Assembly (NCBI GenBank): GCA_918807975.1
Contig: OU964922.1
Span: forward strand, 31,918,329 to 31,982,328
Origin: Aplidium turbinatum
Taxonomy: Eukaryota > Chordata > Ascidiacea > Aplousobranchia > Polyclinidae
DNA length: 64,000 nt
Direction of reading: 5' to 3'
The notes below the pieces were generated by a model. That model was not told where the DNA came from and did not search any database. It saw only the letters and a list, made by a program, of their open reading frames with translations. Below are positions 20,551 through 31,808 of the stretch, one piece after another. How positions within the stretch are numbered: position 1 is the stretch's first letter; each line of letters begins with the position of its first letter. Position numbers and translations under genes: made by a program.

Positions 20551-20935
20551 ATGGTACGGATTACGGGTCAAAGTTATGATAATGCTGCCAATATGAGTGG
20601 CAAGTATAACGGTCTTCAAGCTCTTCTGCGCGAGAAATGTAGTGTAGCTCATTATGTCCCTTGCACAGCACATTCACTTAGTTTAATCGGTAGCCTAAAT
20701 GTCCTGTAGAAACATGCCGTTCTGCCGCTGAGCTTTTTGAATTGTTGCAAAGCCTTTATTCATGGCTCGTCTCGTCTACTCATCGTTGGCAAGTCCATCC
20801 AAAATTCCTAGATGGTTTGCCTGTTTTGAAGACATTATCTGATACAAGATGGTCAGTTAGATATGATGCAGTTCTTCTTCTATCGAGCCTTCTAAAGTTT
20901 ATTGATACACCACAGATTGACACATTCTTCCGCAA
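20551..20935 (+). pseudogene. hAT transposase fragment (ZMYM1-like)
   Basis: Reads as the middle of a hAT transposase of the kind annotated as zinc finger MYM-type protein 1-like: RITGQSYDNAANMSGKYNGL, then VPCTAHSLSL, then after a frame change near 20705 a KTLSDTRWSVRYDA block. In the family these surround part of the RNase H-like catalytic core. It is cut short by the insertion that begins at 21011, and the C-terminal half is missing. The copy is dead. Confidence 0.8.
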
Positions 20936-21010
20936 CGGAGTTATACACCGACAGGTCCCACCTACTGCACCGGGTGGCAAGTCGAGGGCAAACAAGAAGG
21001 TGATCCGCTG

Positions 21011-21703
21011 CATAGGCGTAGCCAGGGGGGCGAAAGAGGCCATGCCCCCCCCCCCCAAATTTTCCAAGTTTGGATTCCGAAGTTGAGCCCTTTGTTGAAA
21101 ATATAATAAAGTTTGTAGAAATTTATATCGTTTTCCAAGACATCTGGCTTTTAACACCCCCAAGGACTTGTTTTAGACACAGTACAGAAAGACACCAATA
21201 AATTTTGCAAATCGTAAATCGCCCAAAATTTACGCGATTTACGATTCTTTGAACTAATTTGTGGAAGCAATTTCAGAATGGCTTACTCTGTTGGGTTTTT
21301 GTGTAGTTATTGAGTTTTTGTGTAGCTAAATTTTTGGTGTTCTCTAATTTAGCCGCAGTTTTTGCCAGTTCGTATGTAAGAGCTATCTAATAAGTTAATA
21401 GCTGTTTATCTGCTAATAAATTTCATACAAATATTACCCTAAAAGTGTTTTCAGAAAGCGCTATAATCCATTATTTGAGTGTAATTTTTCAAAATTTTTC
21501 CGGGGGGGCATGCCCCCGGACCCCCCTAGAATACGCGTGCCTTCGGCACGCTCTAACTCCCCTACCAGTTTTATTGCTTCAACCCACCAGGATACGCCAC
21601 TGCACATCAAGTGGCGATGGCTTTAAATCAAACACTTTGTTGTTCTCTTTTCAATTCATCAAATATTTCGCCCCTCAAAAATTTTTCTCTGGCTACGCCA
21701 CTG
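21011..21703. mobile_element. hAT-type MITE nested in the 20305-21856 element
   Basis: Ends CATAGGCGTAGCCAGGGGGG and TCTCTGGCTACGCCACTG. Flanks ATCCGCTG (21003-21010) and GTCCGCTG (21704-21711) agree at 7 of 8 bases, so the insertion is older than the exact-duplication cases. Internal C- and G-runs form potential strong hairpins (21040-21055, 21500-21530). No coding content. Confidence 0.8.
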
Positions 21704-21864
21704 GTCCGCTGTTTGGGACTCGGTGCCACCGATACATGCAACTGGGCCCGTGTCGTAGCCCCACTCCACCATTAATTTTTAGCGAAAAATGTCACTTGAT
21801 AAGGGCCCCCACTTTCAGCTCAGCCCAGGGCCCCATAAAACCTTAATCCGGCCCTGCTCTCAGC

Positions 21865-22720
21865 AACTAGGATAATCACAGAAAAACTTGCTTCCTCCAG
21901 TAGAAATCTGCTTAAAGAAGCCCTGAAACGTGGCAATGAGGTTATTCTTCCAAAAGCTCAAGGTCCACCATCACACCCAGAAGGTCCGGATTCGGACCTC
22001 GGTACGCCAGTTGAGGGCCTAGCCAGGCCTAGCCTAAGGGTTATGTCGTAATTATTCGTTCCTAAAATTGAGAAAATCTCAGTTTCAAAAGTCCTCAAAG
22101 CACTGAAGCTATTAAGGAACATCCGTGGTGCCGAATTACCTTTGCAAAGAGAATTCGTTTGGTTGATCACGTTTACCCTAAAGAACATGAAAGACATGGG
22201 AACATAAATCAGTAGGGATCTGCATAAGAGATTAGAGAAACGTTTGAAAGAAAAGGAAAATGTGGAGCTGATTCAAATATTCTAAGTCTCCCTACCTGGA
22301 CTAATACGAAGACCAACGTAAACATAAAACTCGGAAAGCAAAAATTGCTTGTTCAGCAAAAATCACTTGGAAATGTTCTATTCACAGAGCTCTTACGGTC
22401 ACATGAAAGAGGACCGAAAAAGGGTTGAAGTTAAACGCATTAAGTTAAAGAGTCCAAAGATCAAGATTCTTTCTGAGGAGTTCGCTTCATTTCGGAAAAG
22501 TGAAAATCACGACTGCGAGGCCATTAATAATCATTCGCTATCTTCGCTTGCAGCAGATTGCGCATCAACATGGGTTACTTAAGGGTTCCATGTGATTTTA
22601 TGAGCCGTAGGCTACTGCTTCCATGCTGGCTCAAGGCAGATTGGAAGAGGGCGATATATCACCAGATTATTATCTACTGCCAGCGAGGCCATTATCTACA
22701 GCCAAAAATACGGCGAGGCC
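21865..22720. other. Intergenic, unrecognised
   Basis: No convincing gene. A 28-bp unit (GCGAGGCCATTATCTACAGC and following) is duplicated in tandem near 22682-22738. An open frame at 22349-22582 is lysine-rich and matches nothing I recognise. Confidence 0.4.
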
Positions 22721-22725
22721 ATTAT

Positions 22726-23009
22726 CTACAGCCAAAAATAGTGAAAAAGAAATGTGTGCAGCCTATCAGCTTCTTCTTCTTGCGTTTGAGTCCGCCACAG
22801 ATCACGTTGAATTGTTACATCTAGGCGCAGCAGCCAATGGCTTGTGTATTCATCGAGGGTTATTAGGTCCACATATCTATTCTGGGGTCGATATACAGGA
22901 CAATGGTAGATAATGTCGTGTGCAGTTTGAAAATCTGAGCTACACGCACAAGATGGTAAATCGGCGAGGCCCCATGAAGCATGTTGCTGTTGAAATGGCC
23001 CACTCCAGT
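22726..23009 (-). pseudogene. LINE C-terminal fragment, distal half of a split copy
   Basis: On the minus strand the peptide reads GPFQQQHASWGLADLPSCAC, then QTAHDIIYHCPVYRPQNR, which is the zinc-knuckle-like CxC...H...C tail found after the reverse transcriptase in this LINE family (compare CVCGAVEQTMQHILHEC in the copy at 61640-62180). It stops at the hAT at 23010. The preceding part of the same tail resumes at 27951. Confidence 0.8.
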
Positions 23010-23590
23010 CAGGGGCGGATCCAGGTATTAACGTTAGGGAGGGCGATGTCATTGACATTCAGGAAAGTGATCAGCCCGGCACAAACAACGACGTGGGTCT
23101 CCCCTAGAAATTTAGGTTGAATTTGGTGCGTCCTGAGAGCATTACGAACACAAATTATGAGAAATTCTATAACTTAAAAAACCCTCAACAATGCTGTTGT
23201 TTACAAAAGGGAGGGATGAAGAGCTGATGTGCTCTTGCCATGTCAAGTTGAAGCCTGAACAACCTAGCCGCATTTATAGTTGAGACTGAAGGTTTCACTC
23301 TTGATTGTTTTACAGCAATTTAAAAATTGACCACGGAAAGATAATAACACTACAGGTAGCCTATAATTCCGTCTTCGCAATGTCACAGTAGGCTATAGGC
23401 TAATATTGCTACAGACATTGAGGTTGTTATAGACCTACTGGATAAGTTCGAGGTTTTATTCCTCTGACAAGTTTTGAATTGTTATAAAAAGCAATGAGGA
23501 AAGGTTATGCATGCATTCAACATAATGAGCAACAAAAGTGGGGGCCATGTCAAAACACTGGGTCATGCTCCACCCCCATAGAATCGCCAC

Positions 23591-25118
23591 CATAGGCGCC
23601 GACTTTTCAAAAAACCTTGGGGGGCGAGAAAGGTGATGACGTCATAACCATAACGCTATTTTACTCAATTAAAATAGTCTTTGATTAAGCTTAGTGTCTT
23701 GCTTATATTGACACCTAGGTCGCAAACCGAATTTATTAGAACCGCTGCTTGAAACGATTAGTTTTACGCATGCAGTACGCCTAATCGTAAAAATTTTGAT
23801 ATTGTTAGCTCATAATTGGAACAGTTGGAAAACAAGCCGATTCATTTCCTTTTCATGCGAGTGAATACCAACGATCAAGACAGTGAAGTTATCGAAATAA
23901 AACGCAAAAAATCATGATCTCAAGCAGAGTGGAAACCCGCTATCAGTTTTATTAGCTTCGTTTCGCTCATTTTGTTAATTACTTACCTTCAAAGCATTAA
24001 CAACGGCGAAGTGTTTTCTCTTCTGTTTTTTATCGAAAGTCTTTATAGTCATTTATCGAATACCGTATGGCGTATATATTCAAGTATAGGGGAGGAAGAC
24101 AAGCACCTTCACGTGGTCCCCCCCGTCAGTAACATACGAAATTATACAAAATAACAAAAACGAAACGAAGCTTATCAAACAAGAGCTAAGATTCAAGTAT
24201 AGGTTGATGTTCGCAAGTGATTCAACTTATACACAAAGACAGATTCAACTTATACACGGGACAAGCTCGGCAGTTTTCAAAATGAACACATTTTTGCTGA
24301 GGCAAAATCATTGCCGACGTAGATTACGGAGTGTGTAATGGCGTCGGCCGAACTAAAAGTTTTGAATACGTTTATTTGTGGTGATTCAAACTTAATTTTC
24401 AAATTTAATGATATCTTGTCAATTCTAAAGTTTATGCACTTGTTGAACAATATGCAAAGCTCACGACACAAAACAGCGGAAGGAGCTGTTTTAAGAGATC
24501 AGTTTTTTTAATTTTTGCGTGTAAGATATTATCGTTCTTATTACGTAACATTCCATGATCGTTGAAGTTGATGTAAAACCTGAACGGCCGCATAAAACAA
24601 TGATGTCAGGTTAGCTAGGTGATAATAGCGGTAAGAGACGTCGTTAATGCAAGCAATATCTGCGACCAAGACCATTAAACACCTTTTCTTTTATCGGTTT
24701 TCGATTTAATTCTCACACATTGCGAACAAAACAATGCGTTCTGTTGAATCATAATTGATCTCACAGCGGGGAAGACCTTGTTGAAAATAGCGCGTCTAAT
24801 TTAGCTGGTTTACTTAATATTGCCGTGAATAGTTGCGTGCCTATTCCAGCAGCGTAAGTTACTCTACCATCTACTTTGAAATTTCCATACCGTATGAGAA
24901 AGCCACGCGATCAACTGCTGTTTTGCGGGCAAGAGCAACGTAGGCTATTTTACGCTTTCGGCATTCTTTAAGTCCGTTTAACTTTAAATGATCAAAATCT
25001 CTTTCGCGAAGTGTTTTATCTTTGAAACACTACTTGTAATAAACCATTTTTGTTGCCCCTTAGCCATAAATTTACGGGGGGCGCCGCCCCCCGGCCCCCC
25101 CGGAAGTCGGCGCGTATG
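23591..25118. mobile_element. hAT-type non-autonomous element, nested
   Basis: Ends CATAGGCGCCGACTTTTC and GGAAGTCGGCGCGTATG, inverted with mismatches. Exact 8-bp duplication ATCGCCAC at 23583-23590 and 25119-25126. GGGGGGCGCCGCCCCCC near 25076-25093 forms a hairpin next to the right end. No transposase recognised in the 1.5 kb interior. Confidence 0.88.
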
Positions 25119-25433
25119 ATCGCCACTATAGGCTATGTATCAAATGTAAATTTTTATTTTGGACTAGCGAAACACTACAAATTGTACAAAACAAGTGACG
25201 TTTTTCCAAACACAACTATAGAATGGCATTTAAACATAGTGAAATAAAGACCAAGGGATATAGCCTAGTCTTCCTAACGTGTCATGCACGGTCGCTGCTC
25301 CAAACAAAGAAAGAAACTAACAATAACAGAAACAACTATATCTGTGGACTTCACAAATAAAACGAAAATAAAAAGGCTGCTTTGCCGGTACGGGTAATCC
25401 TATCACTAACCGGTGTCGTGCCTTTGACTAAGC

Positions 25434-26231
25434 CTACAACACAAAGTCAAGTTTGCGGTTTCTACTTCTACTGTTGGAAAATCGATTTATCACAGAGTCT
25501 GTGTCAATTAAAATGTCCCTATGCTGGTATAGTAAAACCAATCCATTCAGTCTTTCCTCGCCGATGTTGTTCCTCAGCCAGGTTTTCAACGACCAAAGAG
25601 ATGAAAAGCTTCTTTCGGCTGATGCTACGCTGACTGGCAAGGTTAATAGTATTTTTAGAAGATACTGAAAGTGTACGATTGTGTACACATCTTCATCACA
25701 CTGCTGTAAAGCTTCTTCCACAGTCATCGGTAAGACTGCAGCAGTCGCCAGAACAGTTGGGTTTGCCCACTTCTCCTTCCGTAGTTGGATCTCTGAACAC
25801 AGAGCAGATTTCACACTATATATATGACGTATCAAGCCGTTGTAGGCATTGTAAATGACTTTTGTCAATGCTATCGGGTTGATACTTGAGCAATTTCGTG
25901 GTAGCAATGATGTTAGGTGACAAGATACTAAAGTCTCAGCTGAAAATCTTGTTTCCAAGTCAAGTATGAAGAATTCCAACATTTGAATAAAGATCGACCT
26001 TTTGTAGTATTGCTCTGGTAATGAAGATGGAACATTTGTTCTGTGAACTTGTCGTTGATTAATTCGAAGTAAGGTAACGGTAATGTCCAAATTTGACAAA
26101 ACTTGGGATGCTTTTTGGAATAAACTACAGTATTCATCATCACAATTTTCACGCCGGGCTTTGAGAATGCTTTCTAAAACTCTGACAAGTGTTGTAGCTG
26201 CATATAAATCCAGACTCTTCTTCTGAAACAA
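25434..26231 (-). pseudogene. hAT transposase, C-terminal half
   Basis: A 265-residue open frame ending in the hAT C-terminal dimerisation region: LPVSVASAERSFSSLWSLKT, WLRNNIGEERLNGLVLLYQH. Upstream is a helical region with KKSLDLYAATTLV. The wording is that of ZMYM1-like hAT transposases, similar in type to the N-terminal remnant at 20551-20935. The open frame begins where an in-frame TAG precedes it and the 26249-27610 element interrupts the locus, so the N-terminal half and catalytic core are missing. Opposite in orientation to HELQ and ZP. Confidence 0.9.
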
Positions 26232-26248
26232 CTGCTAAGTGGTAGACA

Positions 26249-27610
26249 CAGGGGCGCCGGAAGCGGGGGGGGGGGGGGGGGGGGGGGCCCCCCCCCCCCT
26301 GCCCTCAATTTTTTTGCAGATGGGGGGGCAGGGGGGCAATGGTGCCCTTTTAAAGTCATGTAAACTACTGCACATTTTGCAATATAACAATTTCAGCTAT
26401 TCGCTTTTAGCCTAATTATAATCTTTCATTTTTGCCTCAAAATAATATTTACGGCACAAATTTTGCAACACAGTACAGGCCTTAAAACTCGTTTTTTTTT
26501 CGGCAGCCATCGTGGCCTACCGGGAGCTTCTTCTCGGCGGCCAAATCTGCGTGCTTGGAGGCCAAAATACAAAATAAAAATAACGATAGCACAAGTAAAT
26601 AGAATTAAACTTGCAACAATGCTAAAATGCTCACTTAGCGTTGTTGAAGTCTGGGCCTGGGCGACGTCCTATAATAGAATCGTTGTACCACGCAATAACT
26701 GCTTTATCGGGATTGTAATCCAGTATACTGCTGCGGGACCATCTAACGACACTCGCACGAGTGTCTCTAATGTGGCTGATTTTAAAGAAGTTCGCCACTC
26801 CCCTAGAATTCTTTTTAGCAACGAAAAACAACGTTCGACATGCGTTGACGATGACGGCAAGGTAATAAAATAAGTATTTCAATGCTGTAAAGGACATTAC
26901 TGAAAGAAGCATGATTTTTGCAAAATATGATCAAAAAATGTTTTCCCCTCGGATGTCAACTAACCTAGTTCTCCTTTTTAAGAACGATTCAATGTTCGAC
27001 AACATCGAATCGACATAAAAACGACAATGTTGCCAGCCGATGTAAATTAGCACTTTGGATTAAGACTTTGTTAAAATAAACGTCGGGAATTACAAACAAG
27101 ACTTAGGCTGCAGCGCTGGTGATCGCAGATGGATATACAGTATTCCATCAATAACAAACATTCCCGCACAATGCAACAGTGGCGATTATGATGTGCTGAC
27201 CTAATCTTGCGTCACTCTTTGATAACTTACTACATAGCCTAGTTTCGACAGTTAATCCACGATCATTCTATTGCAAAATTAAATAATTGGCTAGAAGAGA
27301 CCGGTGGCCAAACTTGGCCGATTGAGGAGGTAGCACCGGCGGTCATTCAAGCACTACTTAGCGGCCATGGCCGCAGGCTGCTTTAAGGCTTGACAGTAGG
27401 TTACATCATTATAACATAGCATGATGCCCTTCTTTGTATGCCGAACACTTGTAGGCTATCATTACTCAATACATAGTGAGCTGTTAGATTAGCATTATCG
27501 CTAGGCTATATCTTATCTTAAAACTTGAAAAAAAATTGGCCTTTTAGTAAACAAAAGTGCCCTTTTTTGTAATCTTGCCCCCCCAGTCAAAAATCGTTCC
27601 GGCGCCCCTG
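26249..27610 (-). mobile_element. hAT element with transposase tail, nested
   Basis: Ends CAGGGGCGCCGGAAG and TTCCGGCGCCCCTG with exact 8-bp duplication GGTAGACA (26241-26248, 27611-27618). A 45-bp G/C homopolymer-rich stretch lies just inside the left end (26263-26300), a likely slippage site. It contains a second, different hAT transposase tail. Confidence 0.93.
26631..26912 (-). pseudogene. hAT transposase C-terminal fragment, second type
   Basis: In one minus frame (26669-26860) the peptide reads STHVERCFSLLKRILGEWRT and then SLKSATLETLVRVSLDGP. This is the hAT dimerisation signature (ERxFS...K) in a lineage unlike the ZMYM1-type tail next door. A neighbouring frame continues with a DKAVIAWY block, so at least one frame change separates them. 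The fragment lacks everything upstream. Confidence 0.8.
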
Positions 27611-27950
27611 GGTAGACACAACATAAATACAGATAGCCTAGATGACAAAAGAGTGTGATGATGAACAGTGCCAGCAAAAAGTTTAGAAACTTTTTAAATT
27701 TTAGTAATTTCGTTCGGTAATTAGACTCTGTGACGAAGTAATAGCCTTATAGGCTACTATGTTATTATTATAACGTAGGCTACCTTATAGCCTAACCTAA
27801 TCTTTGAACATGGCAAAAGACTTATTCAGCATTGCTTTTGATATGTTATTTTCCAAATCGTGTAGCCTACATATAAATGAAGAATAAAGCTACTTTCTTA
27901 GGATTTACGGGGGGCGATCGCCCCAATCGCCCCCCCTGGATCCGCCCCTG

Positions 27951-28138
27951 ACTCCAGTCCGCAGGCGATTGAGCTTCACCCATTCCTTCCGGGGTAGTTC
28001 TGCTCCAGGTGGAGTGTTGGTATTGGGAAGGATTGTGAATTGGGTTAGTTTGTTTGTCATATCTTTATCCTGCATTGCGGGAAAGCGGACTTGAGCGCTA
28101 TGCATCGGTGTACGCCTTCCGACGTACACCTGACCCAC
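27951..28138 (-). pseudogene. LINE C-terminal fragment, proximal half of a split copy
   Basis: The minus strand reads NTPPGAELPRKEWVKLNRLR followed by TGV, the WVxLNRLRxGxG motif of this LINE family after the reverse transcriptase. The protein logically continues into 22726-23009 across the 23010-27950 hAT. The word ACTCCAGT at the junction is the target duplication. Confidence 0.8.
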
Positions 28139-28164
28139 GCTGCAGCCGACGGCAATGTCTGTTT

Positions 28165-28345
28165 CCGGTTGTCTACTCTAGTTATGACTTAAATTTGGTA
28201 CTACCCATTACTCGAAATCGATCACTGGGTAGAGGCAATTATCGTAAAGTTTCTTGCCCAGAGAAACAACAGCAAGTGCGGGTGGCTGGAGTCGAACATG
28301 CAGGCTCTCGTCTCGCAACTTCTCTCTATTAAAGACCTGAAGATG
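28165..28345 (-). mobile_element. tRNA-derived SINE, minus strand
   Basis: Minus-strand box B-like TGTTCGACTCCAGCCACCCG, preceded by a box A-like TAGAGAGAAGTTGCGAGACG, then GGGCAAGAAACTTTACGATA and ATTGCCTCTACCCAGTG, a body wording widespread in animal SINEs. The CCTCTACCCAG stretch also links it to the SINE at 16087-16337. Confidence 0.6.
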
Positions 28346-28615
28346 TAAAAAATTGATCTTTCTTAGCTTACAATCATGTAGGCTACATTCGTCACACACA
28401 AACCTGAGAAACAAACTGAATGACAAAAGTAGCCTATTAAAGCGTTTTTTTTTACTGTCTTAGTATATTTTAAGTAGGATAATAAGTTTAATATTGGGCC
28501 AAATTGCAGTTTATTCAAATCCCCCAAAAAATCAGGGTTTCCTAGTGTTTCTGTTTTTCAAATATCCGAAACCCAGGTTTTGGAATTTTGTCCAGTTGGA
28601 AACACTAGTTCGGTT

Positions 28616-29292
28616 ATCAGCCGAGTTACATCTGTGATCGGCTCCTGCCCCTGTGCCTACCAACAGTTACACCTCTTTTGGGAGCAAAAGCACCACTGGT
28701 AGTTTGGATAAAGGTTAAGCACTAACAACCACTTGGTGTCATATTTTTGACGAAAAAGAAATCAGTTTTAAGCTACTGCAATCTCATCAAGATGGATTTT
28801 TCAGTTTTTTCATATTTAGCCTACCTTAGACAAGAAAATAATGAGTCTCCTACAACTCAGCAACTGTGAAGCGAGCATATGGCAGTTGAGAAAGTAACAA
28901 CTGAGCTAGCAAATTTTCAGCAAGTGACTGAAGTTGACAAATGATGAAACTGAGTAAGTAACAACTGAGCAAGCTGAAGCTTGGCATGCCACAAGTCAGC
29001 AAAATCAGTATAACAAGCGATGGCCAAGCAATTAAGAACTAAGCAAATAAATCTTATTTGCTCACTTGATTGTAGCTAAAATGTGCGTTCTGAATTGTCG
29101 CATGTCGAGTGGTTTGACGATAGAAAATATTAGCTGCTCAGTAGGCTACTCATTTTTTTATTCCCTTTTAATATTTTTGTCTTTGTTAATCATGCTTCGG
29201 CGATTTAGGGGAACCACCTGATTAGATCGCGCTTCTTTCAACTTTGCATATCAGAGGTTTGGTTTGATCTCAAGGCCTACTCTCTACTAAGT
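28616..29292. other. Intergenic, no gene seen
   Basis: No supported gene. Between 28840 and 29040 the sequence repeats a loose CAACTGAG(C/T)AAG word several times on a background of AGCAA/GAAGT, a degenerate short-period array. Confidence 0.5.
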
Positions 29293-29514
29293 CTCTAGTT
29301 CAGTGGTCTCCAACCTTTTTAAGAAGCGACTCCAATTTAAATGAAATTGCCAGTGTTTACATGCGACCCCATTTTGTTTTCCGATACGGAGAAAAGTATT
29401 TCAAGTAATGCTGAAACTAACTAATACGAGTAAGGAATAGCCTAAGTACGGTATGCACAATTAAAGGGAAATGTTGCTACACAAAAGTATCCCAAAATGA
29501 TTGTTTTTATCCAC

Positions 29515-29605
29515 TTCCCTTCGGCTGTCGGCTATAGCTGACAGTTTTTTCCATGCAAATTCGACGGACGTCGGCTACAGCCGACAGATTTTTCTTGGGT
29601 TTGAC
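29515..29605. repeat. GTCGGCTATAGC inverted-repeat hairpins
   Basis: CTGTCGGCTATAGCTGACAG (29524-29543) and GTCGGCTACAGCCGACAG (29569-29587) are each near-perfect palindromes about 45 bp apart in the left arm of the hAT. Their function is unknown; they may be transposase-binding subterminal repeats. Confidence 0.7.
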
Positions 29606-30773
29606 AGCGGAGTCGCCTTTTGCTGTCCATTGCTAGCAGTTGAGAGGGGAATCACCTAATGGTTCTGTTATCTTCAGGCAATGATTCAGCTGTAATAAAT
29701 CAAAGTTATGGCGGAATTTTGTTTGTGAGAAAGTTGCCTGTGAGGTAAGCTATGAGCTACTGTTTCAGCATGAGCGAATTGAAGGTATTCCAGTGGTTGC
29801 TGAGCTGTAAGAGGAGGCAACGCGAATTTTCTTTTGTTGTAAACCGAAGTATTTTTCCACAGGGGCAGGTTCAGTCTGATAGAGGGCCCGAGGCACTTTT
29901 AAATCTTGGGCCCCCCTTGCAAATAAATTACAGTAGCGTTAATCAATCAATCATTTTATTTTTCGTCATTAACGCATCTGGGATGAAAAAGGTAGCAATA
30001 ATCCTGCACTGCACTACACAGGATTTTGCAGAAACTTCAAAGGCTGATAGAAAAAAAACAATAACGCAAAATCACATTTTTTTCACGTCTAAATTAAATG
30101 TCAATCACTGACAATGTTTGCTTTTACTTTTTGTACAAGACAGTGCAAAATGCAGAAAAGCGAGAAAAAAATGCCGTTTTCCACGTCACCATCGCGTCAC
30201 GCGAATACTGATTGGAAGTGGTTAAGAAGTTTCCATTAACAGTTCAGTTCAGTTTATTTTTTGTTTTGTTGGCAAAAAAGAAAGACACAAAAAGCAAAAA
30301 CACAATAAACACAAAATAATTCGCACAACAAGGATGGCAGTGAAAGATCAAAAGGTCACCAAAGTCAGCTGCCACCCAAACATTTAAACAAAAGGCACAA
30401 AATTAAGAACATTAACACATATATATATATAATTATAATATATAGCACAATACCAGCACTTTACATAATACATTAACAATGGAATAACACAGGGCAACAT
30501 AAAAAAACTGTGTAGAGAAATAAGCGGATGATACATTTCAGGAGTGATCATTGTACAAATTCTTTAATAAACATTTATATTTAAATTAAAAAACCTTATA
30601 AGACTTTTTTCTTTTATTTCTTTTGGTATATACTTGATTCCATAGTTTCACTCCATTAAAACATAGCATCTTCTTACCAGAGTTTGACGTTGTAGAAGGC
30701 AAATATAAATCATTCTTTGGTTCTGACGGGTTTTATGATGGTGAATTTCGTTTACAAAAATAAAGCAGCCAGC

Positions 30774-31504
30774 CAGAGTTGCCAGATTTTTTTCAGAAAA
30801 AGTAGCAAAAAAGTAGCAAAATGGATTGGAAAGTAGCCCAACTTCGCTGGGTGGCGCTAACCAGAGGAAAACTGGTCACAAAATTGGTTTTAACATCACC
30901 CTATTAGCTTTATTGTGCTACCATTGTTGCTGACTTAAAATATTATAAGACTGTTACAGCTAGCCTCCATTAGGCTAATAAGATTTGCTACATTACTACC
31001 CACTACACCTCTAGTCTTTCTCTAATTAAACTATATCTTGTCTAAAGTTTAGTAATTCAAACCTAAACCCAACTCTTAACCATTAAAAATAAGTCTATCA
31101 CAAAATTCACACTCCAACAATAGCAACTACTTACAAAAACCTCTGGGGAACTTCTGCCTTTTAACAAACGCGTAGAACCGGATAGAGGGCAGAGGCTACG
31201 ATACTCGGCCAACTGGGTAACTCAGCAAGTCACCCCTAGGCTAGGAACAGTATACATGGTCACCACACCATTTTTACCAAAAAGAGAGATAAGAGAAAGA
31301 ACATAAAAACGCTTGAAAGGGAGAGACATGATGCAAGTCGATTATTCTGTGATTCATTCCACTTTCATCTTTGTTGGGCATTATAACTTAAGGGAAGTAA
31401 AAAGTAGCCCAAAAAGTCGCAAATGTCAAAAAATCGCAAACTATTAAATTCAACGAATTAAAAGTAGCCCAATTCGCGATAAGTAGCCCAATCTGGCAAC
31501 TCTG
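30774..31504. mobile_element. hAT-type MITE nested in the LINE
   Basis: Ends CAGAGTTGCCAGATTTTTTT and CAATCTGGCAACTCTG with exact 8-bp duplication CAGCCAGC (30766-30773, 31505-31512). AAAGTAGC(A/C)(A/C)AA words are tandem near both ends. It is 731 bp, non-coding. It separates the two C-terminal pieces of the LINE. Confidence 0.93.
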
Positions 31505-31808
31505 CAGCCAGCAAAGGCCCGGGGCAGCATTTTGTGCACATATTTGTACATAAATTTTGCAGTCTCTAATTTAATAATATCGTCAATTCTGAGCATGTTA
31601 AATTGGTGATAAAGAACAGTTGTATTTGTTGACCTCGGCAAAAATAAGCAGGATCAAATGAACTTGTTTTGTAACACTTGTAGTGGAGCAAGCAATGTAG
31701 AGTTTGCTCTTCCCCAATTTATAATCGAGTATTGGATCTTGGATTGAAACAAAGCATAATATAAAGTTTGTGATATTGTTAAAGGGTCAATGTACCTCAG
31801 CTTAAATA

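Larger units (their letters stand above)
20305..21856 (+). mobile_element. hAT element with transposase remnant
   Basis: Ends CAGTGCCGGATTAAGGGGG (20305) and CCTTAATCCGGCCCTG (ends 21856). Exact 8-bp duplication CTCTCAGC at 20297-20304 and 21857-21864. Both subtermini carry GGCTGAAGCCCAGGGCCCCCA-like words. It contains a piece of a hAT transposase and a further nested element at 21011-21703. Confidence 0.93.
23010..27950 (-). mobile_element. hAT element that splits a LINE and hosts two further elements
   Basis: Ends CAGGGGCGGATCCAGG (23010) and CCTGGATCCGCCCCTG (ends 27950), a perfect 16-bp inverted repeat, with exact 8-bp duplication ACTCCAGT (23002-23009, 27951-27958). It carries its own transposase remnant (25434-26231) and is interrupted by elements at 23591-25118 and 26249-27610. 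The perfect ends and duplication suggest a fairly recent insertion into the LINE. Confidence 0.95.

Noticed and set aside
19548-28607. A giant outer hAT spanning 19.5-28.6 kb, with GGTGTTTTCAACC at one side, GGTT(G/T)GAAACAC at the other, and GCTCGGTT/GTTCGGTT as 7-of-8 flanks.
   Set aside because: The matching words GGAAACAC..G(C/T)TCGGTT and CCGAAACC(C)AGGTTTTG also align in direct orientation, so two copies of a short repeat explain the similarity better than terminal inverted repeats.
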